Assembly (NCBI RefSeq): GCF_000009625.1
Contig: NC_002678.2
Location: 2,232,001 to 2,296,000, forward strand
Direction: 5' to 3'
DNA from: Mesorhizobium japonicum MAFF 303099
GTDB taxonomy: Bacteria; Pseudomonadota; Alphaproteobacteria; Rhizobiales; Rhizobiaceae
DNA: 64,000 nucleotides
Positions 42,915-51,900 of this stretch are shown piece by piece. The notes beneath the pieces are model-generated. The model was not told the DNA's origin, did no database searches, and was given only the letters and a program-made list of their open reading frames with translations. The translations under genes were made by a program, and so were the position numbers. The number at the start of each line of letters is the position of its first letter. Position 1 is the stretch's first letter.

Positions 42915-43148
42915 ATGCCTGAAAATATCAGATCAACTTCGAGAGATGTCCCCCTCATTCAGTTGGGTGTCTATCAGTGCCGCTTCCCGGTGAGCGAAGA
43001 CCCGTCAGTACCCGGCGGTTACCGTTTTTGTGCTGGGCCAACTTCGCCGGATCGCGTCTACTGCGATCACCACCACAACATTGTGACCGCCGTGGACCCG
43101 CGTCGGGCCCGTTCGGGTCTCCATTTCCCTCAACGACGCGCCGCTTAG
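42915..43148 (+). CDS. Miniature GcrA-like protein (C-terminal domain only)
   Basis: This 77-residue protein has a CxxP-type block close to the GcrA C-terminus: CRFPVSEDPSVPGGYRFCAG, then DRVYCDHHHNIVTAV. Full GcrA (about 170 residues) has an N-terminal helix-turn-helix that binds methylated GANTC sites and a C-terminal sigma-70-binding region with this cysteine/histidine motif. Here only the C-terminal part is present. It could compete for RNA polymerase or be a relic. The start is uncertain, and no strong ribosome-binding site was seen. Confidence 0.6.
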   Translation: MPENIRSTSRDVPLIQLGVYQCRFPVSEDPSVPGGYRFCAGPTSPDRVYCDHHHNIVTAVDPRRARSGLHFPQRRAA

Positions 43149-43563
43149 GCTACGTTTTGGTGGGAGGAGCCCTCCGCGCCCGGGCGGCCGGCTTTGCTCC
43201 GCCGTCTATCATGTCGACCCACAAACCTCTTTGCAATTCGCCGACCCAATTTCAGCTCAACGAAGCGCGACCTGTCAGACTTGAGGACAGCCTCGGCGAA
43301 GTCCGGCACTTCCAGACCTTGGCGCACCTTAGTATCAAGAGCCTGCTCAGCTCGTGGGGCGCCATCTAGCAAAAGCGTTGCCCTCCGTAAGAACTAGCGT
43401 CCGTCCTCTCCGTGCTGTAAAAATGGACTACCGACGCCGACCTCGACGCCGTCCTAAGGCCGACCGCCATTTCAGCATGCCCAAGGACGTATGTGCCGCA
43501 CATGGACTCAAGCCACCCGCCCGCACATCCGTTGTTTGGATTGACCCGCGAGGAGGGATCAGC
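43149..43563. other. Intergenic, no gene recognised
   Basis: 415 bp between the GcrA-like ORF and the peroxiredoxin-like gene. ORFs exist on both strands but have no start, ribosome-binding site or family motif that I can support. It may contain degenerate insertion-sequence DNA. Confidence 0.35.
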
Positions 43564-44238
43564 ATGTCAGAACGTCTCAACATAGGCCCGCTGCGACCTG
43601 GCGAAACGGCGCCCAATGTCGTGCTCGACGCGATTACCCGCGAGGGCAAGATCGCCATCGACGATTTCCGAGGCGAGAAACCAGTGCTGGTTGGGCTGTA
43701 TCGAGGTCTCCATTGTCCTTTTTGCAGGCGCCATATCGCCATGCTTTCGCAACTCACCCCAGCGCTCAACGAGAAGGGCATCGAAAGCCTGACAGTGGTC
43801 AACACGCCCATCGAGCGGGCGCGCCTCTATCTGCGGTACCATCCGATGCTCGGCCTACTCGCGGCATCCGATCCGGAGCGGGCTTCACACCGCGCCTTTG
43901 GATTGCCGAATATGCAGATCACCGAAGACGAGAGCGCATGGCCGCAAAAGGTTTCGATGAGCGATGTGAAGTCGATGCGGGTCGACTTGCCGGGCGAGAT
44001 GCCGGAACCGATGGACCCGTTTGCGGCGCTCGAATACCTGAACAAAAAGGACAGCTACGATATCACCGAAGCGGATCAACAGATGATGGCCACCGGCATT
44101 GGGCAACTCGTCGGCCAATTCTTGCTGGACCGCGATGGCGTCGTTCGCTGGACCTCCAACGAGGTACTCGATGGCGGCCTATTCGGTGCCCCGAACACTC
44201 AGGAGCTGATGTCGGCAGCGTCGCAAATCGGAAGGTAA
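43564..44238 (+). CDS. Peroxiredoxin/redoxin-family protein
   Basis: This 224-residue protein starts at the ATG at 43564 after GAGGAGGGATC. It has an AhpC/TSA-like fold: GETAPNVVLDAI, LVGLYRGLHCPFCRRHIAML with the cysteine pair at 51 and 54 in a thioredoxin-like CPFC active site, and QFLLDRDGVVRW. No resolving cysteine at a Prx-typical distance was identified. It may reduce peroxides or act as a thiol oxidoreductase, in the cytoplasm. Confidence 0.82.
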   Translation: MSERLNIGPLRPGETAPNVVLDAITREGKIAIDDFRGEKPVLVGLYRGLHCPFCRRHIAMLSQLTPALNEKGIESLTVVNTPIERARLYLRYHPMLGLLAASDPERASHRAFGLPNMQITEDESAWPQKVSMSDVKSMRVDLPGEMPEPMDPFAALEYLNKKDSYDITEADQQMMATGIGQLVGQFLLDRDGVVRWTSNEVLDGGLFGAPNTQELMSAASQIGR

Positions 44239-44773
44239 GGCGCGGCTTCGCTAGGCGGGGCTAGGCGCAGGATTACGCGAAGTTGGCGGCCGTCGCCTGT
44301 TGGGCCCCACAATCGGCACCGCTCCCGCCTGCCGATGAACCCGGAGGGGCGAGGGGGGTCGTCCGGCTTCCCCCTGCTACCCGCGCGAGCCGAGCCGGCG
44401 TCCGCGCTTGGGCTAGCGGCCTCTTGTTGCAGCTCTGCGGCGATGTGCGGGCTCACCGCCCCAGTAGACCGTGACGGCAGCCCCCCGCTTGAAGCAGCCG
44501 TCGGTCCTGCCCACCCCGTTCCTCCAAGGGCGAAGTTCCCTGCCCGACCCATACCCTCCCAGACCCAGCTATCTGAGCTAACGCCAAAGTCCCTGTCCTA
44601 GGCAGGCGACCTTCGCGTCCGATCGTCTTTGCGCGCGTTCCGCGTTCCGAGACCAATTCGCAGATCGCAATCACTTGCCCACGCCCACTGTCGCTTTGCG
44701 TGCAAGTAAATTCGTCTGTGCTAATATGTTTTGGCCATGCACTTCGTGCGTGACCAACATGTGGGAGGACGCG
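44239..44773. other. Long intergenic segment, no gene recognised
   Basis: 535 bp, unusually C- and G-rich with GGGGG and CCCCC runs near 44350-44390. ORFs present in several frames are Pro/Ala/Ser-rich and lack motifs. Nothing can be named. Confidence 0.35.
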
Positions 44774-45196
44774 ATGAAAACCATAAATCGCAGGTCTGCA
44801 ATTGCACTCGGTGTGACGGCCGCGGCAGTAACACCTCTGTTCAGTCTGGCGGCATCTGCCAAGGCCAAGAAATACGGCCCGAAGGATGGCAAGGAGATTG
44901 CGCCTGGTGTCAGAGTGGTTGAGGTCGGCACCGGTAACGCCGACATTCCCGCTTACAAGAGCATCGCTATTGTCGACGTGGTCTTTCAGCCCGGTGCACA
45001 TGCTCCTCAAACCGTGATGGACAACGACATGGTTTGTACGATTACGGCCGGTGCGTTTACGATCAAGAAAGCGGACAAGGAGTTCAAACTCAAGGAAGGC
45101 GACATGTACACGTGCGCCAAGGGCAAGACCGACGAGGCGACGAATACGAGCAAGGTGGTCGGCATCCATCGTATTGCCGTCCTGATACCTGCCTAA
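44774..45196 (+). CDS. Secreted cupin-like protein with twin-arginine signal
   Basis: This 140-residue protein begins MKTINRRSAIALGVTAAAVT, a twin-arginine-type signal, and GGGAGGAC precedes the ATG at 44774. The mature part resembles a single cupin: FQPGAHAPQTVMDNDMVCTI, then AGAFTIKKADKEFKLKEGDM, typical of a cupin barrel with weak metal-ligand conservation. It is expected in the periplasm. The role is unknown. Confidence 0.65.
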   Translation: MKTINRRSAIALGVTAAAVTPLFSLAASAKAKKYGPKDGKEIAPGVRVVEVGTGNADIPAYKSIAIVDVVFQPGAHAPQTVMDNDMVCTITAGAFTIKKADKEFKLKEGDMYTCAKGKTDEATNTSKVVGIHRIAVLIPA

Positions 45197-45500
45197 TAGA
45201 TCGGATTTCGGCCGGACGATTTGTCGGTTGCAAGCCGTCCGGCCGTCGACGGGGCAGGCGCAGGTGAGCGTCATCGCCTCGGTCGGGTTGAAGGGAACTC
45301 CATGATCAGATCGGCGCCTCTACCCGTTCAAGCCAAATGCCTGTCGCGCCATCTCAGGCCGAGGCGCCCCTCCGGCGAAGCGGGTTCGTGCGTGGGGTGC
45401 AAAGCAGGCGTCCAGCAGCAGGACCGCGAACCTGGTTTTGGACCCGAAGCAGTCGCTCGCCAAGCCGCCCATCCGCAGCAACATGCAGACGCTTCCTTGA
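45197..45500. other. Intergenic, no gene supported
   Basis: 304 bp with ORF stretches on both strands and no start or motif support. One frame ends LDPKQSLAKPPIRSNMQTLP just before the lipoprotein gene; it has no plausible start, so I do not call it. Confidence 0.35.
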
Positions 45501-46004
45501 TCATTGCTTGGTGAACGCACCCGTGTAGGTCTGGCCGGCGAGCGTATAGGTTCCGGCCAGGGTGCCATCAGGCAACATTGTCAAACTGATGTCCGCGCCG
45601 TTCGGCAGGCGCCCGAGCTTCAATGTGCTCCCAACAATTCTTCCTTCACCGGCGGCCTCTCCCGGATTGTTGTCGCCCAGATTTCCCCACGCAAAGGTGA
45701 CCGTGACCTTGCCGTTTGGCGAAATCGTCTGCACGGCTACTCTGGCTTCATATGTGCCCTCCAATCGCCCAGCCCACATGCCCGAAAAAGCGGCGTACTT
45801 TGTTGGAACGCCCTTCGCTGGGGGCGTGATGGTCACGGATGGATCCATGATTGTCGAACCAGCAGGAGCAGTCCCGGAAGCCAACGCTGGGGGAGCGACA
45901 ACCGGAGCTGACGGAGGTTCGACAGCGGCTGGTTGCGGCTCCACAGGCGCCGATTGGCACGCAACCAGGGCAAGTGCCGCGAAGCCCAGCATCGTGTTCC
46001 GCAT
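45501..46004 (-). CDS. Lipoprotein of unknown function
   Basis: This 167-residue protein starts at MRNTMLGFAALALVACQS after GGGGAGG. LVAC is a lipobox with the cysteine at about residue 16, so it should be lipidated and held in the envelope. A Pro/Ala/Val-rich linker leads to a C-terminal domain with repeating SGMWAGRLEGTYEARVAVQT- and TLAGTYTLAGQTYTG-like strands, possibly a small beta-barrel or beta-sandwich. No functional annotation can be given. Confidence 0.72.
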   Translation of the reverse strand: MRNTMLGFAALALVACQSAPVEPQPAAVEPPSAPVVAPPALASGTAPAGSTIMDPSVTITPPAKGVPTKYAAFSGMWAGRLEGTYEARVAVQTISPNGKVTVTFAWGNLGDNNPGEAAGEGRIVGSTLKLGRLPNGADISLTMLPDGTLAGTYTLAGQTYTGAFTKQ

Positions 46005-46310
46005 CAAATCCTCCCCATCACCAGCGATCGGCCGGCAGCAGGCCGCCGAATTGCACTTTATTCTGCTTCGTGCAGCTATTCGATATGGCTTCTCGGTTTC
46101 CAGATGCGTGTGGATGTGGATGTCGCGCAACTCTCGTGAGCCCATGGAGATCGAGGCACGAAACGCCGAAGTTTTGCAAGTCGCGGAGATTTGGCGTGCA
46201 CAGCGTGTGGACCAGTTCTTTCGGCCCGCCTGCCGGTCGCCGGGAATTAGCAGGGCTGGTTTTCCGCCGCATAAGCACCGCATCGGGCGCGGAATGCGGG
46301 AGCTTTGCCA

Positions 46311-46420
46311 ATGATCGACAAGGGTCTAATCCTTGTAGTGGAAGACGAACCGGGAATAGCGAATATCCTGGACGCATATCTGATCCGAGACGGGTTCAGG
46401 ACGGTCCGGGCCGCCGCTGG
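46311..46420 (+). pseudogene. N-terminal fragment of a response regulator
   Basis: About 36 residues from the ATG at 46311 (GGGAG upstream) read MIDKGLILVVEDEPGIANIL, then DAYLIRDGFRTVRAA, the beginning of an OmpR-family receiver with its VEDE acidic pair. The frame then becomes non-homologous, overlaps the RiPP-like ORF on the other strand and stops at 46553. The phospho-acceptor aspartate and the DNA-binding domain are absent. It is a gene remnant. Confidence 0.55.
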
Positions 46421-46465
46421 CGTGCCCGTAAGCCACCGTTCACACGGGCGCCCGCGCGAATGCCA

Positions 46466-46567
46466 CTACTCGCCCAATACGACCCCGGATGCCACGATTT
46501 GTGCCGTGCGCTCGGTCAGCTTTCCGCGCTTCACAAGCGTGGGTTTGACGTAGGTCTTCTTCATCAT
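46466..46567 (-). CDS. Lasso-type RiPP precursor-like peptide (orphan)
   Basis: This 33-residue ORF reads MMKKTYVKPTLVKRGKLTER and then TAQIVASGVVLGE. The leader contains YxxPxLxxxGxxxxxT (Y6, P9, L11, G15, T21), the pattern of lasso-peptide and related RiPP precursors and of the small MKKTYxKP proteins annotated as putative RiPP precursors in Mesorhizobium. The C-terminal 12-13 residues would be the core, with E33 and no early glutamate or aspartate ring-acceptor at the usual 7-9 position, so it is not a classic lasso core. No lasso synthetase, protease or RRE gene is in the window. The ribosome-binding site is weak, so it may be an unexpressed relic. Confidence 0.5.
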   Translation of the reverse strand: MMKKTYVKPTLVKRGKLTERTAQIVASGVVLGE

Positions 46568-46683
46568 CACGATCCGCTGGCGGTAGCACCCGACGACGGC
46601 CTCGGCACGCCAACGTTCCATGGAACCCAGCCGAAGCGGGTGGCATCGATGGCGGCCGGCATCGCAGGCCGCCGCCCTTGTCC

Positions 46684-47220
46684 TTACCGTGCGCTCAACG
46701 CGACCATGCGGTCGAGCGCCGCGGTCAGGCCGTGCAGCGACACCGGGAATGTCAGTGGCGTCTCTGCATCTGTCGTGACATTGAGCTTCAGCACCGTGCC
46801 CACCCTCAGCTTTCCGAGCACCGATCGGTCAATGGAAAACACCGCGATGCAGCCTGTCGGCAGGCAGGTCCTGAAGCGCTGCGGAGACAATGGCGGCTGA
46901 TCATCGATCTGGGGCGTCACGCCCGGATCGAGCAGGATGCCGAAGGGCAGAAGCAGGGTAGCCATCGTCGACCCGTCCGCGCGCCTCTGGATCTCCATGG
47001 CAAGCAGCCTTTGGCCATTCTGCTGGACCTGGTCCTGTGAAAGCGAACAGACCCTGGCATTCTCCTGGACAGAGCAGGACACGCTCCAGTCCTGATAGAC
47101 TTCGCGCAGCGATGACGGTCCGTCTGGAGCAGCAGCCGCCTGTTGTTGAGCCGACGCTGGCGACATCAACGAGAATGCGATTGCCCCATATGCGCAGGCG
47201 GCCTTGAGGCCACGCCTCAT
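46684..47220 (-). CDS. Invasion-associated locus B (IalB) family protein, copy 2
   Basis: This 178-residue protein starts at the ATG at 47220, overlapping the stop of the DUF4189 gene as ATGA. A signal peptide (ACAYGAIAFSLMSPASAQ) leads to the IalB-type domain: VYQDWSVSCSVQENARVCSL, LLLPFGILLDPGVTPQIDD, FRTCLPTGCIAVFSID. The paired cysteines are likely disulfide-bonded in the periplasm. IalB in Bartonella and Brucella is a periplasmic or outer-membrane factor needed for host-cell invasion; the molecular role is unclear. It is the last gene of the adhesin operon. Confidence 0.82.
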   Translation of the reverse strand: MRRGLKAACAYGAIAFSLMSPASAQQQAAAAPDGPSSLREVYQDWSVSCSVQENARVCSLSQDQVQQNGQRLLAMEIQRRADGSTMATLLLPFGILLDPGVTPQIDDQPPLSPQRFRTCLPTGCIAVFSIDRSVLGKLRVGTVLKLNVTTDAETPLTFPVSLHGLTAALDRMVALSAR

Positions 47221-47678
47221 GTGCAGACCCATTCACGGATCTTGCATTTGGCCCCTGACGCCTCGCAGGCCTGCAAGGCGAGGTCTTCGGCCTCACGGCG
47301 GGTCTCGGCCGAGTTCACGCCCCAGGGCGTGAAACGGTTCTCGACCTTGTCGGCCATGGCGAGCGCGCCGCAATGCTTGTAGGGAAAGCCGGTCTCGTCG
47401 TCATCAGTCCAATGGCGATGGTTGCGGAAGACGGAGACGACGTTGCAGGCCTTGCCGCCGGCGTTCTCGCAATATTTCTGCGCGATGTCCTTCGCCTCCT
47501 GCCGCTTGTCGGCGCCCCAGAAGAAGCCGTATTTGCTGTCGGACTGCGAATAGGCGATGGCCGCCCAGATGCCTTTTTCCTCCTGCTGCGGCTCCGAAGG
47601 CGCCACCAGGTCGGCCGAGACGACGTGTCCGCTCCACAACAAGGTCAAGCCCAAAACTGCCAAAGCCCGCAATCTCAT
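47217..47678 (-). CDS. DUF4189 secreted protein
   Basis: This 153-residue protein starts with a signal peptide (LRALAVLGLTLLWSGHVVSA). The mature region has the DUF4189 pattern of cysteine-containing modules: GIWAAIAYSQSDSKYGFFWG, AQKYCENAGGKACNVVSVF and EDLALQACEASGAKCKIREW. Such proteins are extracytoplasmic and of unknown function. It is translationally coupled to the downstream IalB gene. Confidence 0.78.
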   Translation of the reverse strand: MRLRALAVLGLTLLWSGHVVSADLVAPSEPQQEEKGIWAAIAYSQSDSKYGFFWGADKRQEAKDIAQKYCENAGGKACNVVSVFRNHRHWTDDDETGFPYKHCGALAMADKVENRFTPWGVNSAETRREAEDLALQACEASGAKCKIREWVCT

Positions 47679-47714
47679 GGTCGGCACCCCTTTCCTTGAT
47701 CCTGGTCGCTTCGC

Positions 47715-48383
47715 CTACTTCGCCGCTGAAGCGACGGAGATCACCACGCAGCTTTTGCCTGTCGGCAAGAGAAGGGCCTCACCGGCATTGCCGCCGAGCT
47801 CGTACACCTCCACCTGCCCGAGATGGTCGGTGATCTTGCTGCCTTGCGGAAGAATGGACGGCAGGTCGGCGCAGGGGCTGGCGAACGGCGCCACCCGCAC
47901 CATCGTCCCCTCGCAACCCGAAGCGGTGGGCGATGCGAAAACGACGCCGGCGGCAGGCCCGCTATAGCGTTCCGTCGCATAGTCCATGCCGACGAAGGCC
48001 TGGACCGCATGCTTGTCGGCGGCCTGGTCGTTCCACAGGGATTTGACGCTGTATTTCGCGCCTGTCGTCAAGACCTGCCCGAGCACCGGGTAGATGGTCG
48101 AACAGGCCTGCACGCCGGCCTGCTTGACGTGCTCGAGGAAAGGCGAGTCCGGAAGCGCCGGGTTGGCTGTCTCAGCCTGTGCGGCCGTCGCGCTGCCGAC
48201 CAGATTTGCGATCGCGGCATAGTTCCCGGCGGCGAAGCCAAGGCCCGCCACGACGAGCCCCAACAGTGAAAATCCGACGACGCGCGGCCATCGCCGGCGG
48301 GCCGGTTCGACGAGCCGCTGCCGGTCCGCCTCGACGGCCGGGCTGCTGCGTTTTACGGACGTGAACTGGTCCTGCTGGCTCAT
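47715..48383 (-). CDS. Membrane-anchored hypothetical protein of the adhesin operon
   Basis: This 222-residue protein has a cytoplasmic N-terminus of about 35 residues (VEADRQRLVEPARRRWPR), one membrane helix near 36-57 (VVGFSLLGLVVAGLGFAAGNY) and a periplasmic domain with cysteines in VQACSTIYP, SGCEGTMV and PCADL. No named family is recognised. It lies 13 bp downstream of an IalB gene in the same operon and may help the partner proteins fold or reach the surface; that is inference. Confidence 0.65.
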   Translation of the reverse strand: MSQQDQFTSVKRSSPAVEADRQRLVEPARRRWPRVVGFSLLGLVVAGLGFAAGNYAAIANLVGSATAAQAETANPALPDSPFLEHVKQAGVQACSTIYPVLGQVLTTGAKYSVKSLWNDQAADKHAVQAFVGMDYATERYSGPAAGVVFASPTASGCEGTMVRVAPFASPCADLPSILPQGSKITDHLGQVEVYELGGNAGEALLLPTGKSCVVISVASAAK

Positions 48384-48396
48384 TGTGTTGCCCCGG

Positions 48397-48957
48397 TCAT
48401 TTGAGTGGCGAAAGGGCTGCCGACAGCCCCTTCAGTGTTGCTGCGGTCACGGTGATCGTCTTGCCGTCGACGGTGGAATAGGAAATCGCCGGCGTCGCAT
48501 TCTGCGAGATCTGCTGGCGCATGACGGGACCGACCGGCAGCATGCCGACGCAGACCACGTCATTGCAGCCGTTCAAGTGGACGTCGATCGCCTGGTCCCG
48601 CCCATCGAACTTCAGCGACACCAGGCCGTCGCTCCTGGCGTTCGGCGCGGTGCGAACGATCATGTAGGGCTTGCCGTCCTGCGTGGCGGCAAGCGACCAG
48701 CTGAAGGCCATCTTGCCCGAGGTGTCCTCGATTACCTGCGAGACATTGCAGACCTTCTTGCGGGCCTTGAGGTTCTCGTCGCAGATCAGCGTCCAGTTTT
48801 CGAAGGGACGGATCGTGCGCTGATAGGTTCCCAGTTTCACGTCGGGCGGCAGCACCACATCCGAAGGCTTGATCCTGTACGGCGACGCAACCTGCCCCGC
48901 GGCCGGCGCGAGGCCGCCGCAGAGCGCCAGGCAAGTCAATACTGCAAGTCCTTTCAT
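48397..48957 (-). CDS. Invasion-associated locus B (IalB) family protein, copy 1
   Basis: This 186-residue protein has a signal peptide (LAVLTCLALCGGLAPAAGQ) and the IalB domain with FENWTLICDENLKARKKVCN, then QVIEDTSGKMAFSWSLAAT, and the cysteine pair in NGCNDVVCVGMLP. It starts 7 bp after the adhesin stop, so it shares the transcript. It is paralogous to the copy at 46684-47220 but divergent from it. Expected in the periplasm. Confidence 0.83.
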   Translation of the reverse strand: MKGLAVLTCLALCGGLAPAAGQVASPYRIKPSDVVLPPDVKLGTYQRTIRPFENWTLICDENLKARKKVCNVSQVIEDTSGKMAFSWSLAATQDGKPYMIVRTAPNARSDGLVSLKFDGRDQAIDVHLNGCNDVVCVGMLPVGPVMRQQISQNATPAISYSTVDGKTITVTAATLKGLSAALSPLK

Positions 48958-48964
48958 TCCTGCC

Positions 48965-51900
48965 TCAGTTCAAGGTGAAGCTGATGCCGGCGCCGACGCC
49001 GACATGACCGCCAGCGGCCGTGCCCGACACGTTGCCGCGGATGCGGCCGTCCTCGCTCGTGTAGCCCGCACCGAAGGCCAAGGCGCTCGAATCCCGCCAG
49101 AAGCCGCCGCCGGCCGCGACGCTCAGCTTGCCGGGACGGTCGTCGTAGCGCAGCGAGGCAGCGGCAAGGCCGATCGCCGCCGCCTGGCGGGCTTCGTCGC
49201 GTATGCCGCCCAGGTCGCTATTGAGCTGGCTGAGCTTCTGGTCGGTATAGTTGTTGGCCTGCTGCAAGGTCGTGGCGGCCACCTTGTCGGTGTAGCTGTT
49301 GGACGTGTTGATGGCGTAATCGACACGGTTGTTCATCTGGGTGACGTTGACCGCATCGGTGCCGGCAACACCCGGGCCGACATTGGAGATGACCACCGGC
49401 GCGTTGACGTCGCCACCCTGCAGCGTAATGCTGTTCTTCTTGCTGCCGTCCGGATTGGTGTCATAGGTGACGGCATTCTGGGTGAGCGATCCCAAGCCCG
49501 ATTTCAAATCCTCGACCGCCGTGTTGGTGGCGTAGAGCTGCGAGCCGTTTATCGCATCGGTGCTGCCGGCGTTGACCCGTCCGGCGGCGACATTGGTGAT
49601 CGTCCGCTCGGCGCCGGCATCGCCGACGCTGACGGTCCCGGTCGGGGTAGTGCCGGCGAAGGCGTAGGTCTTGCCGTTGATGACGGTGCTGGAGGTGCCG
49701 ACCGCGGTCTGCGTCACCGAGCCCGAACCCAGCGCCACGTCATTGGCGTTGTTGGCCTTGGCGCCCTGGCCGAGTGCCACCGCGCCCTGGCCCGTGGCCG
49801 TCGAGCCATTGCCGGCGGCAAGGCTGTTGGTGCCGCTGGCCACGCTGGCCGGCCCGATCGCGACGCTGTCGGTGCCGCTGGCGGTGGAGTCGGCCAGCGT
49901 CGAATTGGCGTGGAAATACTTGATGCCGCCGCCATTGCTGATGTTGGTCAGCGCATTGTTGACGGCCGTGAACCCGTCATAGACGGTCGAATAATTGTTG
50001 CCCTGGATCGTATAGGTCGGGCCGGTGATCGACCCGTCGGGATTGACCGTGGTGCTGCCGCCGAACAGGTTGGCGACGTTTTGCGACACGCCCTTAAGCT
50101 GGGAGACGTTGACGGCGTCGGTATTGGCCGAGCCCGCCGCGACGTTGGTGAGCTTGCGTTCGGCTCCCGCGCCGCCGATCGACACTTCGCCGACCGAGGT
50201 CTGCGGGGCGGTGAGCGCAAAGGCCGTGTAGCCGGCCTGGGCGCCGACCGTGGTGACGGACTGCGCGCCCAGCGCGACGCTGTTGATGAAGGTGCTTTGG
50301 GCGCCGGCGCCGAGCGCCACCGACTGGATGCCGGACGCCAGCGAATTGGTGCCCAGCGCCAACCCGTCGGCCAGCATGACATGGGCATTCTGGCCGATGG
50401 CCGTTCCGCCCGGCGCGATCTGGTCGACGATGGCGCCGTTGCCGATACCGATGCCATTGTCACCGTTGACGACCGTCGTCGGGCCGACCGCGACCGACTC
50501 GGCGCCCACCGCGAGCGAGTCGCCGGCCGTCGAATTGGCATGGAAATATTTGGTCGACGTCGCCGAGACCGAGGCGATCACCCCCTGCAGCTGGCGCACG
50601 GTGACGGCATCCTGCGCCTGCGTGCCGTCGGCCACATTGGTGATCTGGCGGTAGGACGTGGCGGTGCCGACCGACACGGCGCCGAGCAGCGTCTTGTCGG
50701 TGGTGTTGTACTGGATGAAGTTGGCAGGACCGGCCGCGATCTGGCCGGTGGCTGGCGCCACGGCCCGGTCGGCCACGGAACCCGAACCAAGCGCGACGCT
50801 GCCGTCGATGCTGGCCAATGTGCCGCGGCCGAGCGCCAGCCCGCTGACGCCGGTCGCGCTTGCCTGGTAGCCGACGGCGGTGGAGCCGAGCCCTTGCGCG
50901 AAGGAATCGGTTTGCGCCAGTCCGGCCTCGTTGGTGCGGGCGTAGCGGATGCCTATGCCGTTGGCGTCGGTATAGGCGGTCGAGGTGTCGCCGGCGATGT
51001 TGTTGACGACGTTGCCAAGATTGGTGACGGAGCCGCCGAGATTGTTGACGGTGGTGCCGATGGCGTCGACCGCCTGGTTGGTGGCGAACAGCTGCGAGCC
51101 GTTGACCGCGTCGGTCGAGGACCCGCTGATCCGACCCGCCGCCAGATTGGTGAGCGTGCGTTCCGCGCCGGGCGCGCCGATGCTGACCGTCGAGGCCGGA
51201 TTGATGCCCTGGAAGGCATAGGTCGTGCCGTTGATCACCGCATTGGGCGTGCCGACAGCGACGGCGGTCACCGAGCCCGAGCCCAGCGCCACGTCGCCTG
51301 CGTTGCCGGCGGTGGAGTTGGCGCCCAGAGCGAGCGCATCCGAGGCGCCGGCATTGGCTTGTTTGCCGAGAGCGGTCGCTTGAACGCCGGATGCGAGTGC
51401 GTTCTGGCCGATCGCCGTGCTGGACAAAGCTGTAGCATTTGCGTTGGCGCCGACGGCGGTGCTGAACTGGCCCGAGGCCTTGGACAGAAAACCCATCGCC
51501 GTTGCGTCGAGGGCCGATGCGACAGAGCTGGTGCCGATGGCCGAGGCGTTGGCGCCGGAGGCGTTCGCATTGCTGCCGGCGGCGATGGCGCTCGACGCCG
51601 TCGCGGTCGAGGTGGGTCCGATTGCGACCGAGTCGGTACCCGTCGCCGACGAGTCCGCCAGCGTCGAGTTGGCGTGGAAATATTTGATGCCGCCGCCGGT
51701 GCTGATGTTGTTGACAGTGGTGCCGATGGCATCGACCGCCTGGTTGGTGGCGAAGAGCTGCGAGCCGTTGACCGCGTCGGTCGAGGACCCGCTGATCCGA
51801 CCCGCCGCCAGATTGGTGAGCGTGCGTTCCGCGCCGGGCGCGCCGATGCTGACCGTCGAGGCCGGATTGATGCCCTGGAAGGCATAGGTCGTGCCGTTGA

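Noticed and set aside
43145..43372. Minus-strand ORF of 75 codons between the GcrA-like and peroxiredoxin-like genes
   Set aside because: No ribosome-binding site, no motif and no supporting context; a remnant of mobile DNA is possible but cannot be named.
44335..44601. ORF in the GC-rich segment before the cupin gene
   Set aside because: Pro/Ser/Ala-rich with no start signal, motif or conserved feature; other frames of the segment are equally open.
46466..46567. A complete lasso-peptide gene cluster
   Set aside because: No protease (B), RRE or asparagine-synthetase-like (C) gene lies in the window, and the core has no ring-forming Asp or Glu at the usual position.
46440..46646. A 68-codon minus-strand ORF over the RiPP-like peptide
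   Set aside because: It is in another frame from the YxxPxL peptide, is Arg-rich and has no recognisable family; the short peptide has a specific conserved motif.
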